From NCBI RefSeq assembly GCF_040640215.1, contig NZ_JBFABG010000008.1, positions 124,001-188,000 of the forward strand: a DNA stretch of 64,000 nt, in the 5' to 3' direction. Position 1 is the first letter of the stretch. Each line of letters begins with the position of its first letter. Below, in pieces: positions 58,630-64,000 of this stretch. The notes beneath the pieces are model-generated. The model was not told the DNA's origin, did not search any database, and worked only from the letters and a program-made list of their open reading frames with translations. Origin of the DNA: Actinosynnema sp040640215 (GTDB taxonomy: Bacteria; Actinomycetota; Actinomycetes; Mycobacteriales; Pseudonocardiaceae). A program made the translations under genes and the position numbers.

Positions 58630-60129
58630 GTGGTCGAGATCGTGCCCGGCGTGTCGCGGACGTTCAACGAATTCCTGTTGCTGCCCAACAGGACGACAGC
58701 GGAGTGCACACCCGACCAGGTCCACCTCGGCACGTCCCTGGTCCGGCACGCGGTCGGTGCCCCGTCCTCGATCCGGCTGTCCGTGCCGTTCACGTCGGCG
58801 ATCATGCAGGCGGTCAGCTCACCCGGGCTCGCGGTCGCGCTGGCCCGGTCGGGCGGCTTGAGCTTCCTGCACCACAACCAGTCCGTCGAGGACCAGGCCG
58901 ACGCGGTGCGGTTCGTGAAGAACTTCAAGGCGGGCTTCGTGGTCAGCGACACCACGGTCCGCCCGACCGACGCGCTCCGGCACCTCGTCGGCCTGATGAA
59001 GGCCACCGGGCACAACACGGCGGCGGTCACCGAGGACGGTTCCCCGCACGGCCGGTTCGTCGGCCTGGTCACGGACCGCGACTTCCACCCCGACCGGCAC
59101 GACCTGGGTCTCGCGGTCGGTGACCGGATGCGCCCGGTGGACGCGCTCACGTGCGGCAAGGAGGGCATCACCCTCTCCGAGGCCAACACCACCCTGTGGG
59201 AGGAGCGGCTGGACTGCCTGCCGGTCGTGGACGGCACCGGGCACCTCCAGCACCTCGTGTTCCGGTCGGACTACGCCGAGCACAAGCAGTTCCCCGGCGC
59301 GGTGGTGGACGCGGCCAAGCGGTTCCGGGTGGGCGCGGGCGTCAACACCCACGACTACCGCGACCGCGTGCCCGCGCTGGTGGCGGCCGGTGCCGACGTG
59401 CTGTGCCTGGATTCGTCCGACGGCTACAGCGATTGGCAGGCCGAAGCGCTGCGCTGGGTCAAGCGGGAGTTCCCCGAGGTGCCGATCGGCGGCGGCAACG
59501 TCGTGGACGGCGGTGCGTTCGAGTTCCTGGCCGACGCGGGCGCGGACTTCGTCAAGGTCGGCATCGGCGGCGGCTCGATCTGCATCACCCGCGACCAGAA
59601 GGGCATCGGCCGGGGCCAGGCGAGCGCGGTCCTGGACGTGGCACAGGCCCGTGCCGCCTACGCGCAGCGGACCGGCGAGTACGTGCCGATCTGCTCGGAC
59701 GGCGGCCTGCTGCACGACTACCACATGGCGTTGGCGCTGGCGATGGGCGCGGACTTCGTGATGATGGGCCGCTATTTCGCCCGCTTCGACCAGTCGCCGG
59801 GCAAGAAGGTGCGCATCGGCGGCTCGGTGTTCAAGGAGTACTGGGGCGAGGGCTCCAGCCGCGCCCGCAACTGGCAGCGCTACGACCAGGGCGAGGACAC
59901 GCTCCACTTCGAAGAGGGCGTCGACGGCTACGTCCCCTACGTCGGCGACCTCGGTGACGCCCTCGCCCTGACCGTGGCGAAGATCAAGGCGACGATGGCC
60001 TCCTGCGGCGCGGCGACCGTCCCGGCCTTCCAGTCCACCGCCCGGGTGACCCTGGTGTCTGAGCAGAGCTACCAGGAGAACGCCGCCGCCGTGGCGATCC
60101 GCGAGAGCACCGACACCACCCTGGACTGA
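58630..60129 (+). CDS. guaB: IMP dehydrogenase, divergent GGGSICITR subtype
   Basis: The protein has 499 residues from GTG 58630 (GGAG upstream). It is an IMPDH/GMPR TIM barrel with two CBS domains between residues 105 and 225 (AAVTEDGSPHGRFVGLVTDR, DCLPVVDGTGHLQHLVFRSD). The catalytic loop reads VGIGGGSICITRDQKGIGRG with Cys318. This differs from the common bacterial G-P-G-S-I-C-T-T-R and resembles kinetoplastid-type and a minor bacterial IMPDH group. The YWGEGSSRARNW segment and FEEGVDGYVPY flap follow, with an ordinary Tyr in place of the usual Arg-Tyr flap pair in some positions. It oxidises IMP to XMP. Whether a second standard guaB exists elsewhere cannot be known; a specialised or drug-insensitive copy is possible. 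Confidence 0.88.
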   Translation: MVEIVPGVSRTFNEFLLLPNRTTAECTPDQVHLGTSLVRHAVGAPSSIRLSVPFTSAIMQAVSSPGLAVALARSGGLSFLHHNQSVEDQADAVRFVKNFKAGFVVSDTTVRPTDALRHLVGLMKATGHNTAAVTEDGSPHGRFVGLVTDRDFHPDRHDLGLAVGDRMRPVDALTCGKEGITLSEANTTLWEERLDCLPVVDGTGHLQHLVFRSDYAEHKQFPGAVVDAAKRFRVGAGVNTHDYRDRVPALVAAGADVLCLDSSDGYSDWQAEALRWVKREFPEVPIGGGNVVDGGAFEFLADAGADFVKVGIGGGSICITRDQKGIGRGQASAVLDVAQARAAYAQRTGEYVPICSDGGLLHDYHMALALAMGADFVMMGRYFARFDQSPGKKVRIGGSVFKEYWGEGSSRARNWQRYDQGEDTLHFEEGVDGYVPYVGDLGDALALTVAKIKATMASCGAATVPAFQSTARVTLVSEQSYQENAAAVAIRESTDTTLD

Positions 60130-60135
60130 TCCCCC

Positions 60136-60162
60136 GGTGGCGGCACCCCCCGTGCCGCCACC
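60136..60162 (+). terminator. Perfect 11-bp hairpin
   Basis: GGTGGCGGCAC (60136-60146) and GTGCCGCCACC (60152-60162) pair exactly around CCCCC, 7 nt after the IMP dehydrogenase stop. Confidence 0.8.
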
Positions 60163-60298
60163 GCTCCCGTGACACCCGCCTGACCTCACGTCCCCGGTGC
60201 TGTCAGGGCGGTGACTGCCCGGTGTCAGGGCCGCCGGTGATCGTGGTCCCCAGTGAACGGCCCGACCGACGTCGGGCCACGACCAGGGGAGACCAGTC

Positions 60299-60667
60299 AT
60301 GCCCACCTTCGCCACGCCGAACCCCGTCACGGCGTCGCTGACCGTCGCCGGCACCGAGATCCGGGTTGTCGCCGGCGAGCGCGCCGACACCATCGTGAGC
60401 GTCGAGCCGGTCGACAGCACCAGCAAGACCGACGTCCAGGTGGCCGAAGGGATCAAGGTCGACTCCGCCGGCGGCGACATCACCGCCCGAGCCGCCGACT
60501 GCCCCATCCGCGTCGGCCACGTCACGCGCGGGCCCGCCGATGTGGACGCCGACAGCACCAAGGGTTTCGTGCGCAACTCCCTGCCCGTGCGGGAGAACCC
60601 CACCGACACCGTCGAGGTCCGCGCCCACACCCGTCGCGACGACATCGCCATCCACCCCGCCGCCTGA
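60299..60667 (+). CDS. Shortened DUF4097-like adhesin-fold protein
   Basis: The protein has 122 residues from ATG 60299 with GGGGAG upstream. It starts PTFATPNPVTASLTVAGTEI, then RVVAGERADTIVSVEPVDST, matching the N-terminus of DUF4097/adhesin-like beta-solenoid proteins of actinomycetes (M-P-x-F-x-T-P-x-P-I-x-A...V-R-I...A-S-D-R-x-D-T-V-V-x-V-x-P). The C-terminus, SLPVRENPTDTVEVRAHTRR and DDIAIHPAA, matches the family's final turns. The middle is much shorter than in the usual proteins of about 220 residues, as if several solenoid turns were lost in frame. It lies 33 nt upstream of the serine hydrolase gene and is likely co-transcribed with it. Confidence 0.75.
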   Translation: MPTFATPNPVTASLTVAGTEIRVVAGERADTIVSVEPVDSTSKTDVQVAEGIKVDSAGGDITARAADCPIRVGHVTRGPADVDADSTKGFVRNSLPVRENPTDTVEVRAHTRRDDIAIHPAA

Positions 60668-60700
60668 ACCCGCTTTTCCCACCGAGAAAGGACTACCGCG

Positions 60701-61924
60701 ATGAACAGCACGTTCGAACAGGTCGAGCAGGGCTGGGGCAAGGTCGCCGACGTGTTCCGCGCGAACTTCGAGGACGGCGGCGAGGTCGGCGCGGCGTGCT
60801 CCGTCTACGTGGACGGCCGGGCCGTGGTCGACCTGCGGGGCGGCCTGGCCGACCGCGAGGCGGGTCGGCCGTGGGGCGACGACACGATCGTCCAGGTCGC
60901 GTCGACGACCAAGGGTGCCACCGCGATCTGCGCCCACCTGCTGGCCCAGCGCGGCCAACTCGACCTGGACGCCCCCGTGACCCGGTACTGGCCGGAGTTC
61001 GGCGCGGGCGGCAAGGAGGACGTCCCGGTGCGCTGGCTGCTGTCGCACCAGGTCGGCCTGCCGATCGTGGACGGTCCACTGACTTTCGGGCAGGCGTGCG
61101 ACTGGGACCCCGTCATCCGCGCGCTCGAAGCCCAGGAACCGTTGTGGCGACCCGGCACCGAGCACGTCTACCACAGCGTCACCTACGGGTTCCTGGTCGG
61201 TGAGGTCGTCCGCCGGATCACCGGCAAGTCGCTCGGCGCGTTCTTCGCCGACGAGGTCGCCGCCCCACTGGGATTGAGCGCCTGGATCGGTCTCCCCGAA
61301 GAGCACGAGGACCGCGTCTCCCCGCTCCACTACGCCGCCCCGTTCAGCGTGGAGGAGCTGCTCGACGGAATGATCAAGGCGACCGGCCTCGACGCCGACA
61401 CGGTCACCGCGTGGGTCAACGCCGTGTGGGGCGCGGATTCGGTCCAGGCCCGCGCGGGCGAACTGGGCGGTGCGCTGGACCACACGAGCGCGTACTTCAC
61501 CACCCGCGCCTGGCGCGCGGCGGAGTTCCCGGCCGCGAACATGATCGCCGACGCGAACTCGATCGCCCGGATGTACGCGGCCACCGTGAGCGACGTCGAC
61601 GGCGTGCGCCTGCTCAACCCGCCGGCCGTGGAGCGCATGACGGAGATCCAGACCGACAAGACCCTCATGCACGGCCTGCCGCCGGGCCTCGACATCCCGG
61701 CAGACCGCTCGTTCAACATGTCCCTGGGTTTCTGGCGGGCGTGCCCCCCGATGCCGATGCTGGGCACGGGATCGTTCGGCCACCCGGGTTCCGGCGGTTC
61801 GATCGGCTTCGCCGACCCGGACGCGGGCGTCGGCTTCGCCTACGTCACCAACCTCTGGAACTTCCGCGCCGACGACCCCCGGGCGTCCACCCTGACCGCC
61901 GCCGTCCGCGCCTGCCTGAGCTGA
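60701..61924 (+). CDS. Serine hydrolase, class C beta-lactamase/esterase (EstB) fold
   Basis: The protein has 407 residues from ATG 60701 (AGAAAGGA upstream). The S-x-x-K motif is VASTTKGATAICAHLLAQRG (Ser-Thr-Thr-Lys). The second motif is YHSVTYGFLVGEVVRR (Y-x-S in place of Y-x-N), and the third is SFGHPGSGGSIGFADPDAGV (H-x-G). This is the esterase-like branch (EstB, LACTB-like) of the serine beta-lactamase superfamily, with NMSLGFW near the C-terminus, typical of actinomycete cytosolic members. There is no signal peptide, so true beta-lactamase activity in the periplasm or outside is unlikely; ester or small-peptide substrates are more probable. Confidence 0.93.
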   Translation: MNSTFEQVEQGWGKVADVFRANFEDGGEVGAACSVYVDGRAVVDLRGGLADREAGRPWGDDTIVQVASTTKGATAICAHLLAQRGQLDLDAPVTRYWPEFGAGGKEDVPVRWLLSHQVGLPIVDGPLTFGQACDWDPVIRALEAQEPLWRPGTEHVYHSVTYGFLVGEVVRRITGKSLGAFFADEVAAPLGLSAWIGLPEEHEDRVSPLHYAAPFSVEELLDGMIKATGLDADTVTAWVNAVWGADSVQARAGELGGALDHTSAYFTTRAWRAAEFPAANMIADANSIARMYAATVSDVDGVRLLNPPAVERMTEIQTDKTLMHGLPPGLDIPADRSFNMSLGFWRACPPMPMLGTGSFGHPGSGGSIGFADPDAGVGFAYVTNLWNFRADDPRASTLTAAVRACLS

Positions 61925-61943
61925 CCCCGTCCCCACGCTCACC

Positions 61944-61981
61944 GATGACGTCCGCCGGCCCGTGGAGCGGCGGACATCATC
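61944..61981. terminator. Near-perfect 14-bp hairpin at a convergent junction
   Basis: GATGACGTCCGCCG (61944-61957) pairs with CGGCGGACATCATC (61968-61981) with one non-Watson-Crick pair and a 10-nt loop. It lies between the hydrolase and the TetR gene, which converge. Confidence 0.8.
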
Positions 61982-62062
61982 GCGTTCCCGGCCACCGGAA
62001 CCAGTTCGCCGGGGCACCGGCGCGCGGCCGGCGAGGGCGCGCTCCGGTGCGTTCCACCGGGG

Positions 62063-62653
62063 TCATGAGCCCAGGGTCGTGAACGCCTCGTCGACCAGCG
62101 TGCGCAGGTCGTCTGCGCCGTCGTTGTCGACCCACGCGGTCAGTGCGGTGATCAGCGCGGCGGTGGCGGCGGCGGCCACCACCCGCAGCCTCAGGTCGAC
62201 CGGGGACCCTTCGCGGTCGGCGAGCGCACGGGCCAGCAGTGACTCGGTGGTGGCTGCGTTGCGCCACTGCCTGGCCCGCAGGGCGGGGTGGGTGACGACG
62301 AGCCGGGTCCGGGCGTAGACGGCGTCCCGGTCGGCGGTCAGCACGGTGTCCAGGCCCGCACGTACCGCGCGGTGCAGCGCGGTCATCGGTGCCTCGGCGG
62401 CGGGTCGGGCGCGGACCAGTTCGGCGATCAGCGGGTCGTAGTCGTCGTCCTCGACCACGGCTTCCTTGGTGGGGAAGTAGCGGAAGAACGTCATGTGCGA
62501 CACGCCGGCGGCGGCGGCGATCTGCTCCACGGTGGTCTCGTCGTACCCGCCGTCCAGGAACAGCCGCAGGGCGTGTTCCCGGATGGTGCGGCGGGTACGG
62601 GCCTTGCGCTCCTCGCGCAGCCCGCCCGCGGGTCGGCTCTGGTCGGCTCTCAC
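62063..62653 (-). CDS. TetR-family transcriptional regulator
   Basis: The protein has 196 residues from GTG 62653, overlapping the monooxygenase stop by 4 nt (GTGA). The helix-turn-helix is classical: RRTIREHALRLFLDGGYDET, TVEQIAAAAGVSHMTFFRYF, PTKEAVV. The C-terminal ligand-binding part has the layout of the TetR_C_17/MftR-like group (HRAVRAGLDTVLTADRDAVY, ATTESLLARALADREG, VAAAATAALITALTAWVDND). It is co-transcribed with, and downstream of, the flavin monooxygenase, a common arrangement in which the repressor controls its own operon and senses the enzyme's aromatic substrate. No operator can be shown because the promoter lies outside the window. Confidence 0.92.
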   Translation of the reverse strand: MRADQSRPAGGLREERKARTRRTIREHALRLFLDGGYDETTVEQIAAAAGVSHMTFFRYFPTKEAVVEDDDYDPLIAELVRARPAAEAPMTALHRAVRAGLDTVLTADRDAVYARTRLVVTHPALRARQWRNAATTESLLARALADREGSPVDLRLRVVAAAATAALITALTAWVDNDGADDLRTLVDEAFTTLGS

Positions 62654-64000
62654 CGGCCAAGCATGACCTCCAGGTCCCGGCGCAGCGCACCCGGCTCGCC
62701 GCGCCACGCCAGGTGGCCGTCGGGACGGACCAGCAGCGCACCACCGGTGCGGTGCACCTCCCGCACCTCGCCCAGCAGGTCACGCGCCACCGCCGCGCAC
62801 GGGTGGCCGGGCGGCACGACCAGCGTCCACCGGAACTCGCCGTGCCCGGCGAACTCGGCCACCCGATCTCCCACGCGCGGGCGTCGCCCGAACCGGGAAC
62901 GGCCGTAGCCGATCTTCAACTGGGACGCCTGTTCCCAGATCCTCCGCTGGACCGGTGCCAGACCCAGGAGCGGGAACAGCACCCGGTCGCGCACCAGGCG
63001 CGCGACGGCGGAATCGCCCAGGACCAGGCCGGTCAGGCCGCTGGTGGAGGCCAGCACGTCGACCGCCACGGGCCTGCGCTCGGCCTCGTAGCCGTCCAGG
63101 AGCCCGTCTCCGGCACGTCCCGACTCGACCAGTGCCAACCGCCACGCCAGGTTCTCCGCGTCACCCAATCCGGTGTTCATGCCCTGCCCGCCGAACGGGC
63201 TGTGGATGTGCGCGGCGTCGCCCGCGAGCAGCACCCGGCCCCGCCGGTAGGTCTCGGCGAGTCGTCGGTGGATGCGGAACACCGACGTCCACACCCACCG
63301 GTCGGCCTCGTCGACGCGGACGCCGGCGTGTCGTCGGGCCGCGTCCGCCAGGTACGCGGGGACGTCCTGGACCGCGACGCCCGGCGCGGGTGCCATGAAC
63401 CGCCAGATCCCGTCCGGCAGCGGGAACGCCGAGAACACCTCCGCGCCGCGCACCCACACGCCTACCGCGTCGCGGGGCAGCGGCAGTTCGACCCGGACGT
63501 CGCCCAACACGAAGTTCTCCACCAGCGGCACGCCGGGGAACCCGATGCCGGCGGCCTTGCGGACCGCGCTGTGCGCGCCGTCGCACCCGACCACCCACCG
63601 CGCGTTCACAGCGCCGGCGGCGGTCGACAGCACCGCCCCTTCGTCGCAGTGCTCGATCCCCTCCACGCGCGTGGACCACTCGACCTCGACGCCGTGGGCC
63701 CGCAGCCGTTGCCGCAACCGCGCCTCGACCTCGGCCTGCGACACGATCAGGCCGGGCCGCCTGACCAGCTTCGTCGGCTGCCCGACGCGCAACTCCCCCG
63801 CCCGCCGCCCGCCGACGTGGACCACCACCCGGCCGATGCCCACCGACCGTTCCGGCAGGTCGTCCAGCGCGCCCAGCCGGGCCAACACCTCGGTACCGCG
63901 TGGTTGCAGCCCCAATGCCCGTGACGTCGTCGCCGGGCCGTCGGCTCCGTCCACCACCCGCACCGGCACGCCCTGCGACCGCAGCGCGCACGCCGCAGCC
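62650..64000 (-). CDS. FAD-dependent aromatic monooxygenase, N-terminus cut by window edge
   Basis: This is a class A flavoprotein hydroxylase; the 5' end with the first GxGxxG lies beyond the right edge, and the frame is still open at 64000. Visible motifs are RGTEVLARLGALDDL, PGLIVSQAEVEARLRQRLRA, the DG motif WVVGCDGAHSAVRKAAG, and the FAD ribityl-binding GRVLLAGDAAHIHSPFGGQG followed by MNTGLGDAENLAWRL. The C-terminal thioredoxin-like domain is present (GDRVAEFAGHGEFRWTLVVP, TGGALLVRPDGHLAWRGE). The family (PHBH/RdmE/MhpA-like) hydroxylates phenols or polyketide rings with NAD(P)H and O2. It lies in one operon with the TetR gene, so it is more likely a catabolic or detoxification enzyme than part of the distant cluster. 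Confidence 0.93.
   Translation of the reverse strand, partial: AAACALRSQGVPVRVVDGADGPATTSRALGLQPRGTEVLARLGALDDLPERSVGIGRVVVHVGGRRAGELRVGQPTKLVRRPGLIVSQAEVEARLRQRLRAHGVEVEWSTRVEGIEHCDEGAVLSTAAGAVNARWVVGCDGAHSAVRKAAGIGFPGVPLVENFVLGDVRVELPLPRDAVGVWVRGAEVFSAFPLPDGIWRFMAPAPGVAVQDVPAYLADAARRHAGVRVDEADRWVWTSVFRIHRRLAETYRRGRVLLAGDAAHIHSPFGGQGMNTGLGDAENLAWRLALVESGRAGDGLLDGYEAERRPVAVDVLASTSGLTGLVLGDSAVARLVRDRVLFPLLGLAPVQRRIWEQASQLKIGYGRSRFGRRPRVGDRVAEFAGHGEFRWTLVVPPGHPCAAVARDLLGEVREVHRTGGALLVRPDGHLAWRGEPGALRRDLEVMLGR

Noticed and set aside
1..64000. Search for tRNA, rRNA, insertion sequences, integrases and replication origins
   Set aside because: Reading both strands gave no cloverleaf, transposase, integrase or origin-like repeat that I could support.

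Overview
The window is 64 kb of very GC-rich DNA with strong third-position GC bias, frequent GTG starts, 4-nt ATGA/GTGA gene overlaps, ESX-type small proteins, a mono-component LuxR regulator and many secreted actinobacterial families. This fits a filamentous actinomycete, most plausibly in the Pseudonocardiales (Saccharothrix/Lentzea/Actinosynnema type). The genus is an inference.

0-22.9 kb is ordinary chromosome arm: an SDR cut by the left edge, a DUF6766 membrane protein, two RibD/DHFR-fold reductases, a YbdK-type glutamate-cysteine ligase, a short UvrA-like ABC protein beside an aminoglycoside-phosphotransferase-fold gene, a small ESX-associated locus (YbaB-like, EspC-like and helical PPE/WXG-like proteins plus a membrane protein), several secreted or lipid-anchored proteins, and a secreted tripeptidyl-aminopeptidase-type hydrolase. 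Two gene remains are visible: a spore-associated-protein-A-like fragment near 2.9 kb and an amidase broken by two deletions at 16.8-18.2 kb.

22.98-40.9 kb is a natural-product cluster without PKS or NRPS modules, set off from the hydrolase by a strong hairpin. A minus-strand operon (25.8-23.0 kb order) encodes the C5N set: amide synthetase, acyl-CoA ligase and 5-aminolevulinate synthase, for 2-amino-3-hydroxycyclopent-2-enone. A plus-strand pair encodes a P450 and a TobZ/NodU-type carbamoyltransferase. A five-gene minus operon encodes a P450, a UbiA prenyltransferase, an arylamine N-acetyltransferase-fold enzyme, a fused aminodeoxychorismate synthase (PabAB) and an AurF-type diiron N-oxygenase. 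A divergent third P450 has lost the acidic residue of its oxygen-activation motif. Two methyltransferases (one related to prenyl-diphosphate C-methyltransferases) and a LuxR regulator follow. Together this resembles the logic of benzastatin/virantmycin biosynthesis (p-aminobenzoate, prenylation, N-hydroxylation, O-acylation, P450 nitrenoid cyclisation). Here it is combined with a C5N amide cap and a carbamoyl group, a combination I do not know from a described cluster. This is the main candidate for an undescribed system.

41.3-46.8 kb holds a second mini-cluster: a reductase, a fatty-acyl-AMP ligase and a discrete acyl carrier protein in one overlapping operon, flanked by EF-hand (calerythrin-like) genes and a CsbD gene. 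A third EF-hand paralogue lies at 55 kb. Whether this module serves the same product is open.

47-64 kb is mixed housekeeping and accessory: a NarL-type two-component system, a DUF2306 membrane protein, two small unknowns, a NasC/formate-dehydrogenase-like molybdoenzyme with a small helical partner, a lipoprotein, a BisC/TorA-like molybdoenzyme, an IMP dehydrogenase of an unusual subtype, a shortened DUF4097-like protein with a class-C beta-lactamase-fold hydrolase, and a TetR gene coupled to an aromatic flavin monooxygenase cut by the right edge. Long near-perfect hairpins mark many convergent gene junctions. I saw no tRNA, rRNA, CRISPR array, transposase or att site.
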